Source: JAUXIQ01 sp030620925 [NCBI: Nitrospinota bacterium]
Lineage (GTDB): Bacteria > JAUXIQ01
Length of the DNA: 8,345 nucleotides
Assembly: GCA_030620925.1 (NCBI GenBank)
Contig: JAUXIQ010000069.1
Span: forward strand, 1-8,345
Direction of reading: 5' to 3'
A program made the position numbers and the translations under genes. Within the stretch, counting starts at the first letter, position 1, and every line of letters begins with the position of its first letter. Below are positions 1-6,544 of this stretch, piece after piece. The notes below the pieces were generated by a model. It searched no databases. It worked only from the letters and a program-made list of their open reading frames with translations, and was not told where the DNA came from.

Positions 1-534
1 ATGCCCTGCCAGGGTATCCTCCACTGAGCCGTCGATGAGGATGTAGACCCTCTTTACGCCGTCGATGTTTACCGCTACAGTGTTGACGATTGAGTAGACT
101 GTGAGTGCTTCCGCCCAGGTGCTGTGCACGTGATTTTGCTTCAGCTCGGGGCTGAAGTCGAGGTATGCCCCTCCCCGGCCGTCCAGATAGGCGTTCAACA
201 GTCTGGTGCCTTCCGGGATGGTGCTGGCACCACCGTCCTCGGGTCCTTTGAGAATCTCCTCCATGAGGAAAGAGAGAAGTTCGTGAGGGTCAAGGCCAGG
301 GGGTATTAACCGATTATCTGCATAAAGGAATCTACTCTCGGCTGAGGGTAAGAAGATGGTTGCCTCGAGGAAATTTTCTTCATCAATTTTTTCCTTTTGT
401 CTCAGGCTGGGGAGGGGTAACTCGGTGATTACGCGCTTAACCGTCTCTCGGCCCCAATCACTCCAGCTGAACAGAGTATATACCGTGCCCGTGGTCACAA
501 TAAGAACCACTACGAAGACCACTAATTTCTTCAA
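1..534 (-). CDS. GerMN-domain envelope protein (3' end missing)
   Basis: My reading of the minus strand gives 178 codons with no stop before the left edge, so the C-terminus is outside the window. The protein opens with KKLV and a hydrophobic stretch (about residues 4-22) with no lipobox cysteine, suggesting an uncleaved membrane anchor or signal peptide facing outward. Residues about 57-178 fit a GerMN domain: a strand EATIFLP, the segment IPEGTRLLNAYLDG, a YLDFSPEL strand, the helix WAEALTVYSIVNTVAVN and the terminal strand KRVYILIDG followed by ETLAGH-like DTLAGH. GerMN domains occur in sporulation/germination protein GerM and in many non-sporulating bacteria; they are thought to bind envelope components, with no known catalysis. 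The chosen TTG start (534-532) overlaps the amidase stop as TTGA. An ATT at 552 has a better-placed Shine-Dalgarno (see that entry). Domain call is firm; start and exact role are not. Confidence 0.85.
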   Translation of the reverse strand, partial: MKKLVVFVVVLIVTTGTVYTLFSWSDWGRETVKRVITELPLPSLRQKEKIDEENFLEATIFLPSAESRFLYADNRLIPPGLDPHELLSFLMEEILKGPEDGGASTIPEGTRLLNAYLDGRGGAYLDFSPELKQNHVHSTWAEALTVYSIVNTVAVNIDGVKRVYILIDGSVEDTLAGH

Positions 535-1445
535 GGTTGCTTTCTTGTTAATAAAAGTATCTCCTTGTACTGTTTGATGCCTTTGTATATGGCTACCGCC
601 AACCGGTTAATCTGCTCCTGGTTTTGCAGCTCCATTTCGGTGGACAGGTTTGTTATGTACCCCACTTCAATTTCCAGCGAAGGCATGTTCACGCCGCTGA
701 GGGTCAGCATCGGCAGTTCTCTTGCAACAACCTCGCCGTCCATTTCCCGGGTTAAATTGAGCTGGATGAGTCTCCCCAGTAGCCTGCTCATGGGGAGGTA
801 GTCCAACTGCACCGTATCCCATTCGATAATATCCTCCCTTTTCCGGCGTGGAGACTTCCTGGAGCCCGACCGGGCAGATGTAAGGGAGGTATCCCCGGAG
901 TCGGTGGGTAAGAAAATTTCTATACCTTTTACTTTTCTATCTGCTGCCGCCGATGTATGTATGCTTATAAACAGGTCGGCCCTGAAGCCGTTGGCGATGC
1001 CTGCTCTCTGTTGGGGGTTCAGGGTCGAATCGTCGTTTCTGGTCAAAAAGACACGGCTGCCGAGACCGGTCTGCAACAGTTTTTTTAGTGTTATGGCTAT
1101 CCTCAGGGTAACTTCTTTCTCCTGCATACCCGATGGACCCAGGGCTCCGGCGTCTATACCGCCATGCCCGGGGTCTATTACTATGGTGTTGAGCGATGCA
1201 AGGCGATCGGGAATTTTGAGTGAAGCGGCCTTAGACGTTTTTCCTGTGTCGTAAGGCCTGCCAAAGTGTATTACGCCGGAGAAGGGTTTATAATCAGTTG
1301 CGGTTCCCCCCTTCGCCTGTGGATAAATGGCGAGCGTTAATAGCAAAACCGACACACTGATGACCCCTTTTAGGTTAAAATGCCTTTCCTTTTGGGCGCC
1401 GGCTTCTTTCCTGGATATCCTGGACATTATTCTCCTGATCGACAT
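531..1445 (-). CDS. Exported N-acetylmuramoyl-L-alanine amidase (Amidase_3)
   Basis: This is a 304-residue zinc amidase that cleaves the bond between N-acetylmuramic acid and L-alanine of peptidoglycan (EC 3.5.1.28), acting outside the cytoplasmic membrane. A basic N-terminus and hydrophobic segment (about 26-41, ending YPQA) form a signal peptide or anchor. The catalytic domain runs from about 86 to 296. Visible zinc ligands are H94 in DPGHGG, E109 in MQEKEV and H163 in SIHTSAA; the catalytic glutamate is E260 in LEIEVGYITN. All are intact. Between the two halves (about 190-215) is a basic stretch, SGSRKSPRRKRED. The first ATG (1445) has no clear ribosome site. The second (1427) follows AGGAG by four bases and would drop six residues, so it is a serious alternative start. 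The stop overlaps the GerMN start, implying coupled expression. The family also includes CwlD and AmiC; sporulation function cannot be inferred. Confidence 0.93.
   Translation of the reverse strand: MSIRRIMSRISRKEAGAQKERHFNLKGVISVSVLLLTLAIYPQAKGGTATDYKPFSGVIHFGRPYDTGKTSKAASLKIPDRLASLNTIVIDPGHGGIDAGALGPSGMQEKEVTLRIAITLKKLLQTGLGSRVFLTRNDDSTLNPQQRAGIANGFRADLFISIHTSAAADRKVKGIEIFLPTDSGDTSLTSARSGSRKSPRRKREDIIEWDTVQLDYLPMSRLLGRLIQLNLTREMDGEVVARELPMLTLSGVNMPSLEIEVGYITNLSTEMELQNQEQINRLAVAIYKGIKQYKEILLLTRKQP
561..566 (-). promoter_or_regulatory. Strong Shine-Dalgarno inside the amidase 3' end
   Basis: AAGGAG reads on the minus strand at 566-561. It lies 8 bases before an in-frame ATT (552-550) and 26 bases before the TTG (534-532) taken as the GerMN start. 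Spacing favours ATT, a rare initiator; the TTGA stop/start overlap and the typical KKLV signal start favour TTG. Use of either codon, or re-initiation by ribosomes ending the amidase, would fit. Confidence 0.45.
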
Positions 1446-1481
1446 TCTGTTGAACTGGATTTGTCTGTGTTGTTGGCTACT

Positions 1482-1510
1482 AAATTAGGGTATGCGGGCC
1501 AAAAAATCAA
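1482..1510 (-). promoter_or_regulatory. Possible weak promoter before the amidase
   Basis: On the minus strand TTGATT (1510-1505) is followed after 17 bases by TAATTT (1487-1482), 37 bases before the amidase ATG. The boxes match the sigma70 consensus only partly (four and three of six). The 105-base gap between the DUF72 and amidase genes leaves room for a promoter, but read-through from upstream is equally possible. Confidence 0.22.
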
Positions 1511-1550
1511 GGAAAACAGGAAGCGGAGTCGCAGCCGTTTCCGTGCGGGG

Positions 1551-2456
1551 TCAAAAAAGACTGCGCTGAGGGTCGGGCTCCTCACCCTTACTTTCCTCTT
1601 CTTCCGCCATTTTTTTGAGCTCCGGGAACGCCTTAAGCAGGCTCGCCGGTGCTTTGACCCTCTCGCCGATGAGCATGCTCTTGAGCTGCAGCGCGTTGCA
1701 GGCGGCCTGGCCACTGAAATGGTTGTTGGTTATTACGAAGGTATCCTTGGCTTTGAGAGATATATTGACGATCTTCTCGGCCCAGGGGGCCAGCTCTTCT
1801 TTGGAGTAGAGGTAGTTGTAGCGCTCATCCCTTCCGGCTTCTTCCCTGAACCAGTCCTTGTAGTTCTGGCCGTGGAGCCGCACGTAGCCTATCATTGCGG
1901 CGTGCCGCTGGGCCGGTTTAAGAGAGCTGTGGAAAAGAGGCTGGTCTATGTTGCAGAAACTCACGCCCTCCTGTTTGAGAAACTGATAGACGTCTGCTCT
2001 GTCCCAGGAGGCATGCCGGACTTCGAGCGCCCTGGGATAATCATTAAAAGTTTTGAGCAGTTCTTCAAGGTAGCGCCTGTTTTCAGGCACGTTCTTGAAG
2101 GACCAGGGGAACTGAAGCAAAAGACAGCCCAGGAGCTCCCTTTCAGCAAGAGGGTCTATACCCGATTTGAATGTCAGCACGTCCTTATCGCTGATACCTT
2201 CTCGCTGGTGAGTGAACTTCTGCCACAGCTTGAGTGTGAACCTGAAATTCGGGTTGAAGAGCACCCTTGGCGCCCAGCCAGCGCTCACCCCGGGTGTCAG
2301 CGGCCGGTAGAAGGTAACGTTTATTTCGATCACATCGAAATACCGCGCCAGGTAAGCCAGGCGGTCGAATTTTCTGCCCGCGGACGCCGGATAGACCGTG
2401 CCCTCCCAGTCCTCATAGGACCATCCTGCCGTGCCGACCCTGATAGAGTGTTCCAT
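1551..2456 (-). CDS. DUF72 / YecE-like TIM-barrel protein
   Basis: A 301-residue soluble protein with the family signatures in order: GTAGWSY (8-14), EINVTFYR (44-51), LLLQFPWSF (112-120), LEVRHASW (144-151), YVRLHG (191-196) and NNHFSGQAA (244-252). DUF72 proteins (E. coli YecE family) fold as TIM barrels; their biochemical function is not established, although the conserved polar residues at the barrel mouth suggest an enzyme or nucleic-acid/sugar-phosphate ligand. After the barrel (about 282-301) the protein has an acidic linker, MAEEEESKGEEPDPQ, and ends in QRSLF, which resembles a bacterial sliding-clamp-binding pentapeptide. The gene follows the crotonase stop by 42 bases with no strong Shine-Dalgarno; the ATG is the only start that retains the GTAGWSY strand. 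Family assignment is secure, function open. Confidence 0.92.
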   Translation of the reverse strand: MEHSIRVGTAGWSYEDWEGTVYPASAGRKFDRLAYLARYFDVIEINVTFYRPLTPGVSAGWAPRVLFNPNFRFTLKLWQKFTHQREGISDKDVLTFKSGIDPLAERELLGCLLLQFPWSFKNVPENRRYLEELLKTFNDYPRALEVRHASWDRADVYQFLKQEGVSFCNIDQPLFHSSLKPAQRHAAMIGYVRLHGQNYKDWFREEAGRDERYNYLYSKEELAPWAEKIVNISLKAKDTFVITNNHFSGQAACNALQLKSMLIGERVKAPASLLKAFPELKKMAEEEESKGEEPDPQRSLF

Positions 2457-2498
2457 AACAATTATAAATATAGGTTCCTGAGCCCATTTAATTCAGAC

Positions 2499-3329
2499 TT
2501 ATTCGGCGAGTTTTTCCACTAATGCACCCAGGTCGAGCTCTGCCTCACGAGTCTGGCCGCCAATCTCCATGAATCTGACCATCCTCCGCTCTGTCTCCGG
2601 TGCCGCCAGCGTCTGATTGAAGTAGTGGGCTTCTTCGATGAGACCTTCCACTATGGGCAGCTCCGTTGCGTTTACCGAGGCTTTGGCCAGGGCGATGGCC
2701 TCGGCCGGAAATGAGGCGATCCGATAAGCGAGACGTTCCACGAAGGGCGTTAGCTCATCGGGAGGCAATGCGCGGTTGATGTAGCCGTAGCGTTCGGCGA
2801 GATCGGCGGGGAAATCCTCGCAGCCCATCACGATTTCCATCGCCCGGCCCCGCCCCGTCAGGCGGGGGAGCCGCTGGGTGCCTGAGCCTCCGGGGAGTAT
2901 TCCCAGAGCCACCTCCGGCTGGCTCAATACCGCCCGGCCCAGGGCCCCGAAGCGCATGTCCAGCGAGAGGGCGAACTCGCTGCCACCTCCTCGGGCGCGG
3001 CCTTCCAGCTTGGCTATGCTCACCTTGGGCATGGTTCGGTATCGCTCGAAAATTTTATGGACGGCCCCCAGGGTGTCGGCTTTGGGGGGAACTTCTGTGG
3101 GCATTTGCTGTATCAATGCGATGTCCGCGTGGGCGATGAAGAACTCCGGGTTGGCGCTGTCGAACACTACCACCCGCACTTCGTCGTCGGCCTCGATCTC
3201 TTTCCCTACACGGTTGATCTCACGGAAAAGTTCGCGATCGAACAGGTTAATGGGCGGGTTGTCGATGGTAACGAAGGCAACGCCGCGGTCTATTCGTATC
3301 TTGAGGCACTGGTAATTTTCGTAAGACAT
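2499..3329 (-). CDS. Enoyl-CoA hydratase/isomerase (crotonase family)
   Basis: A 276-residue crotonase-fold protein predicted to act on a CoA thioester in the cytoplasm. The CoA/oxyanion-hole regions are FFIAHADI (63-70; the usual motif is F.AGADI, here H67 replaces Gly) and GRARGGGSEFAL (110-121, with G115 the likely second oxyanion donor). Both glutamates needed for the hydratase reaction in classical enoyl-CoA hydratase are present: E118 in GGGSE and E139 in SQPEVALGILPGGSGTQRL. The AHADI variant recurs in a subgroup usually annotated only generically, so the substrate is uncertain. The C-terminal helices (about 195-276) complete a standard-length monomer. GGGGAG at 3342-3337 lies seven bases before the ATG and fixes the start. 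It is first in a minus-strand run with the DUF72 gene, and divergent from the aminotransferase; a role in branched-chain or fatty acyl-CoA oxidation is possible but inferred from position only. Confidence 0.9.
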   Translation of the reverse strand: MSYENYQCLKIRIDRGVAFVTIDNPPINLFDRELFREINRVGKEIEADDEVRVVVFDSANPEFFIAHADIALIQQMPTEVPPKADTLGAVHKIFERYRTMPKVSIAKLEGRARGGGSEFALSLDMRFGALGRAVLSQPEVALGILPGGSGTQRLPRLTGRGRAMEIVMGCEDFPADLAERYGYINRALPPDELTPFVERLAYRIASFPAEAIALAKASVNATELPIVEGLIEEAHYFNQTLAAPETERRMVRFMEIGGQTREAELDLGALVEKLAE

Positions 3330-3361
3330 TTCTTCTCTCCCCGAGGTTGTTGTTCGATAAT

Positions 3362-3391
3362 CCTATACTGGAGGTTCACACACCCTGTTAA
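3362..3391 (-). promoter_or_regulatory. Candidate promoter for the crotonase gene
   Basis: On the minus strand TTAACA (3391-3386) and TATAGG (3367-3362) are separated by 18 bases, placing transcription start roughly 25 bases before the crotonase ATG and just ahead of its ribosome site. The -35 matches five of six consensus bases, the -10 four. Confidence 0.4.
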
Positions 3392-3413
3392 AGAAGCTTC
3401 TCTTTATCCTGTA

Positions 3414-3435
3414 GGAAAAAAAATTTTGTTTTTCC
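3414..3435. repeat. AT-rich inverted repeat overlapping the aminotransferase -35
   Basis: GGAAAAA (3414-3420) and TTTTTCC (3429-3435) form perfect 7-base arms around an 8-base AT-rich centre. The repeat covers the -35 of the plus-strand promoter, so it could be an operator or simply A-tract DNA acting as an UP-like element. With no GC-rich stem it is not a convincing terminator. Confidence 0.35.
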
Positions 3436-3453
3436 CTCTGAATTTGCTATAAT
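3426..3453 (+). promoter_or_regulatory. Extended -10 promoter for the aminotransferase
   Basis: A perfect TATAAT (3448-3453) with the extended TGC (3445-3447) directly before it is preceded, 16 bases upstream, by TTGTTT (3426-3431). The predicted transcript would have a leader of about 115 bases. A second candidate lies just downstream: TTGTAT (3472-3477), 16 bases, TATGAT (3494-3499). I see no T-box hallmarks or attenuator hairpin in the leader. Confidence 0.6.
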
Positions 3454-3574
3454 CCCGTCCACCGTTTTTCCTTGTATACACAACAACAACGGGTATGATA
3501 GCTAAAATTTCATATTCCATAAAGCATATATTTGCGGGGAGAGCGAAGAGATTCATTTTAAGGGGGGGGTAACC

Positions 3575-4645
3575 ATGTATGCCTCTATACCAATAACCCG
3601 GGCTGAAACGCTTAAGGAACACCCTCGAGACGATGAGCTCAGTTTCGGGGAAATCTTTACCGACCACATGCTGCTCATGGATTACAACCTCGCAGACGGA
3701 TGGAATAACCCGCGCATAGAACCCTACCAGGCAATAGCATTAGAACCTGCGGCCACAATTTTGCACTATGCCCAGGCGGTCTTCGAGGGGTTGAAGGCAT
3801 TCCGGACGACAGACGGCCGCATTACCCTTTTCCGTCCCCGGGAATATATGCAGCGTTTAACCAGATCTTGCGAAAGGCTCTGCATACCCCTCCTTGAGCC
3901 AGACCTGGCTCTCCACTGCATCATGGAACTGGTGAAGCTGGAAAGCTCCTGGGTTCCCTCAAGCTTCGGCACATCTCTTTACGTGAGGCCCTTCATTATC
4001 GCCACCGACAACCATCTGGGTGTCCGGCCTTCTGAGACCTATCGTTTCATGATTATCCTTTCCCCAGTGGGGGCATACTACGCCGAGGGTTTCAATCCGG
4101 TATCCATAACGGTTTCAGACGAGTTCGTCCGCGCCGTGAAGGGGGGCACTGGAGACGCCAAGACGCCGGGCAACTACGCCGCCAGTCTGCTGGCCTCGGC
4201 GCAGGCCAAGAAGGAGGGATACGCTCAGGTGCTCTGGCTCGACGGCAGGGAAAGAAAATATGTCGATGAAGTGGGGACCATGAACATCTTCTTCGTTATA
4301 GACAGCGCACTGATCACACCTCCGCTGGGCGGAGCGATCCTGGACGGGGTAACGCGCAAATCGGTTATCCAGCTTGCCCAAGAATGGGGTATGCCTGTCA
4401 AGGAGCGCATGGTCTCCATAGATGAAGTCATGGAGGCCGGACAGAGCGGAGCCCTCACCGAGGTTTTCGGCAGCGGGACGGCGGCGGTTGTCTCGCCGGT
4501 GGGTAAACTTCATTATAAAGGTACGGTGTTGGCCATCAACGATGGAAAGGTGGGCGAGTTCTCACAGCGCCTCTTTGAAGAGATAACCAGCATCCAATAC
4601 GGGAAAATACCCGACCGACTGGGCTGGAACCTGGAAGTCTGCTGA
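3575..4645 (+). CDS. ilvE: Branched-chain amino acid aminotransferase (type II)
   Basis: A 356-residue cytoplasmic PLP enzyme of fold type IV (EC 2.6.1.42) that transfers the amino group between valine, leucine or isoleucine and 2-oxoglutarate, the last step of their synthesis and the first of their breakdown. Visible family blocks: SFGEIFTDHMLLMDYN (23-38), ILHYAQAVFEGLKAFR (62-77), TSLYVRPF (133-140), the PLP lysine K196 in GDAKTPGNYAASLL, QVLWLD (218-223), EVGTMNIFFV (232-241, cofactor-binding glutamate E232), ILDGVTRKSV (255-264) and FGSGTAAVVSPVG (298-310, phosphate grip). Length matches the 350-360 residue human-like type II family rather than the ~310-residue E. coli type. A G-rich ribosome site (AAGGGGGGGG) sits five bases before the ATG. 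It has its own upstream promoter. No other ilv or leu gene is in the window. D-amino acid transaminase and ADC lyase share the fold but lack these type II blocks. Confidence 0.95.
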   Translation: MYASIPITRAETLKEHPRDDELSFGEIFTDHMLLMDYNLADGWNNPRIEPYQAIALEPAATILHYAQAVFEGLKAFRTTDGRITLFRPREYMQRLTRSCERLCIPLLEPDLALHCIMELVKLESSWVPSSFGTSLYVRPFIIATDNHLGVRPSETYRFMIILSPVGAYYAEGFNPVSITVSDEFVRAVKGGTGDAKTPGNYAASLLASAQAKKEGYAQVLWLDGRERKYVDEVGTMNIFFVIDSALITPPLGGAILDGVTRKSVIQLAQEWGMPVKERMVSIDEVMEAGQSGALTEVFGSGTAAVVSPVGKLHYKGTVLAINDGKVGEFSQRLFEEITSIQYGKIPDRLGWNLEVC

Positions 4646-4747
4646 GCTGACACTGGCGCTTTCCGGTTGAATATTACAGCTATTCTTAAACAGGAGCGTT
4701 CAGCGAGGTTATCCTGCTAAATCCTAGAAAGAATTTGAGGACTGACG

Positions 4748-5521
4748 ATGAACCGTATGTATGATCATTTTTCTAATCTTTCCACATCTTACAATGATTT
4801 GCGTACCACAGATCATGAGCCTATCCTGTTCATACGAGAAAAACTGGCCGGGAATGACAAAATTCTGGGCGTCGATATCGGCTGTGGCGGCGGACGATAC
4901 GATCTGCTCCTTCTTCAAAACCTGCCCGGACTCCACCTGATCTGCGGTGATATTAATGATGCCATGCTAGAAGAAACCTCCAGATATCTTAAAAGTCATA
5001 ACCAGGAAAATTTTTCGGTCCATCGAGGCGATGCGTCAGATTTGCGATTACCCGACAATGAGTTGGACTTCATCATCACGTTCAACGCCATACATCATTT
5101 CGATCCTGTTTTGTTCCTCGATAAGGCCGAAAAAGCATTGAAAAAAGGGGGTTGCCTGTTTGTCTATACACGTCTTAAAAATCAGAACGCACGAAATATA
5201 TGGGGTAGATTTTTCTTGAATTTCAAAGAAAAGGAGAATCGCCTTCATGATTTTTCCCGGATAGAAGAATGGCCGGAGCAGGTTGAATCCTTATCACTAG
5301 AAGAAATCCGATTCTTCAGGTTTAAGCGCGCCGCTTCGTTAACATACCTTCTTCAACAAGCTGAAAATAAGCATTATTCCACTTTCTCTCTTTACACCGA
5401 TGACGAATTCAAAGAAGCATTAAATGTCTTCAAGCAGCAGATCGAGAGCCATTTTTCAGAGGTTGAGCGAGTAGAGTGGATTGATGAAAATATAATGATC
5501 GTTTTTCGTAAAGACACATAA
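4748..5521 (+). CDS. Class I SAM-dependent methyltransferase, substrate unknown
   Basis: A 257-residue soluble protein with a Rossmann methyltransferase core. Motif I is VDIGCGGGRYD (42-52); an acidic strand end GDIND (67-71) should bind the ribose of S-adenosylmethionine; DASDLRLPDNELDFIITF (95-112) covers motifs for adenine contact and strand 4, followed by NAIHHF (113-118); the post-core GGCLFVYTR (134-142) is strand 5. The N-terminal MYDHFSNLSTSYNDLR is a typical cap over the SAM pocket. Residues 143-257 contain no domain I recognise and probably bind the substrate. GAGGA lies six bases before the ATG. It sits 102 bases after the aminotransferase with no clear terminator between, so it may be read from the same promoter. 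Four 60-base lines I counted gave 38-48% GC, against 53-57% in comparable lines of neighbouring genes, hinting at separate ancestry. No substrate can be named. Confidence 0.85.
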   Translation: MNRMYDHFSNLSTSYNDLRTTDHEPILFIREKLAGNDKILGVDIGCGGGRYDLLLLQNLPGLHLICGDINDAMLEETSRYLKSHNQENFSVHRGDASDLRLPDNELDFIITFNAIHHFDPVLFLDKAEKALKKGGCLFVYTRLKNQNARNIWGRFFLNFKEKENRLHDFSRIEEWPEQVESLSLEEIRFFRFKRAASLTYLLQQAENKHYSTFSLYTDDEFKEALNVFKQQIESHFSEVERVEWIDENIMIVFRKDT

Positions 5522-5721
5522 ATACGGATTTAACTTACGAAAAAAGTAGACCTAAAGTGATTTTGTATAACGGCTCAAAGGTTTTTCCAGTTTTTTTGAT
5601 ATGAGGCCTGGATCATCTCTAAAATTGTAAGAATTACTGTCAAAATGGACTTAGCCTTCCTGTAATAATTTTCTATTATATTTGGGATATCGTCCTCATC
5701 TAAAAAGACTCTCTCAGAAAT
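5522..5721. other. AT-rich convergent intergenic gap
   Basis: This gap lies between the 3' ends of the methyltransferase and cyclase genes. It is AT-rich with several T-runs (5581-5598) and a short TAATA/TATTA inverted repeat near 5661-5676, but no GC-rich stem followed by Ts. I see no gene, RNA or recognisable att site. Weak terminators for both genes may be present but cannot be assigned confidently. Confidence 0.5.
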
Positions 5722-6495
5722 TTAGCTTTCCAGGATGGCCACGGCCCGGACCCAGCCGCCACTGGCCTGATGCACCTTAATGGGGAAGAGGGCCACTTTG
5801 AAGCCGAAGGGCACCGGTATCTGATCCAGGTTGGCCATATTTTCTACGTGCATGTACTCCCTCTCCCGGCCCACAAAGTGGGCCTCCCAGAGCTGGTCTT
5901 TATCGCCCTTCTTGAAGTCTTCCACCATGAGGTCGAAGGGGCGGTCCCACCCCCAGGCGTCGATGCCGGTTATCTTGATCCCCTGGTCGATGAGCCAGTG
6001 CGTGGCTTCTGCGGTGACGCCGCAGTGCATCAGGTCGTATCCCTGCTCTTCGTAATGTTTGGTGGTGTCCGTGCGGATGAGGACGATGTCGTAAGGTTTC
6101 AGGGTGTAGTCGATTTTTTTCAGGGCCTCTTTGAGGTCTCCGCTGGTCAATGCTTCCCCTTTGCCCTTGTGGGTGAAATCCAGGAGCACGCCGTCGGCGT
6201 AGCACCATTCCAGCGGTATCTGGTCTATCCTCTTTGCGGGTTTGCCTTCGCTGGTGTCCCAGAAATGGTAGGTGGCATCCAGATGGGTTCCGCAGTGGGT
6301 GATGGCTGTAACCCGCTCAAAGGAAGCGAACTTCCCTTCGTTCAGCTCGGAGGGTTCTATGCCGAACATCTCCTTTGAGGCCTGTGCACCTGCCCGGTGA
6401 TCGACGTATTCTATCTGCACGGCCATGGGTTGGTTGGGGAGCTCTTTGAACGGCACGCTGAGGTCTATTATCCTGAGGTTATCCCTGTTTATCAT
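5722..6495 (-). CDS. Cyclase / kynurenine formamidase-like metal hydrolase
   Basis: A 257-residue member of the cyclase family (PF04199), which includes bacterial kynurenine formamidase KynB, isatin hydrolase and polyketide cyclases. These enzymes use zinc or manganese ions to hydrolyse amide or ring C-N/ester bonds in the cytoplasm. The hallmark HxGTHxDxxxH is complete: H67-C-G-T-H71-L-D73-A-T-Y-H77. Other family blocks are IDLSVPF (10-16), DIVLIRTDTTKHY (136-148), GVTAEATHWL (159-168), the GIDAWGWDRPF segment (177-187) and HVENMANLDQIP (216-227). It is about 50 residues longer than classical KynB (~207), closer to the 250-270 residue subgroup of unknown substrate. No kynureninase or tryptophan dioxygenase gene is nearby, so a kynurenine role is unsupported. 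GAGGAGGG at 6510-6503 lies seven bases before the ATG and fixes the start. It is divergent from the MFS pump. Confidence 0.88.
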   Translation of the reverse strand: MINRDNLRIIDLSVPFKELPNQPMAVQIEYVDHRAGAQASKEMFGIEPSELNEGKFASFERVTAITHCGTHLDATYHFWDTSEGKPAKRIDQIPLEWCYADGVLLDFTHKGKGEALTSGDLKEALKKIDYTLKPYDIVLIRTDTTKHYEEQGYDLMHCGVTAEATHWLIDQGIKITGIDAWGWDRPFDLMVEDFKKGDKDQLWEAHFVGREREYMHVENMANLDQIPVPFGFKVALFPIKVHQASGGWVRAVAILES

Positions 6496-6544
6496 GTTTC
6501 AACCCTCCTCGTCTAACGGCTCTGGATGAACGCGGGAAAAAATG

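Noticed and set aside
241-320. Suspected frameshift in the GerMN gene near 300
   Set aside because: It came from dropping one C when joining reverse-complemented blocks; re-reading gives a continuous frame through RLIPPGLDPHELL.
1380-2522. A 380-codon open frame on the plus strand opposite the DUF72 gene
   Set aside because: It is antisense to a gene with clear family motifs, has no recognisable domain and no ribosome site; it follows from the codon bias of the minus-strand gene.
3454-3574. T-box or attenuator riboswitch in the aminotransferase leader
   Set aside because: No T-box core, no GC-rich terminator stem with a U-run and no run of Leu/Ile/Val codons is visible in the leader.
4680-4716. 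CAGGA...TCCTG inverted repeat between aminotransferase and methyltransferase
   Set aside because: Five-base arms with a 16-base loop and no T-run are expected by chance.
5580-5618. Rho-independent terminator from GGCTCA...TGAGGCC
   Set aside because: The arms pair only with a bulge, the loop is about 26 bases and no T-run follows the second arm.
5770-6378. A 202-codon plus-strand frame opposite the cyclase
   Set aside because: It mirrors the cyclase coding frame and has no family motif; the cyclase has the metal-binding signature, a promoter and a strong ribosome site.
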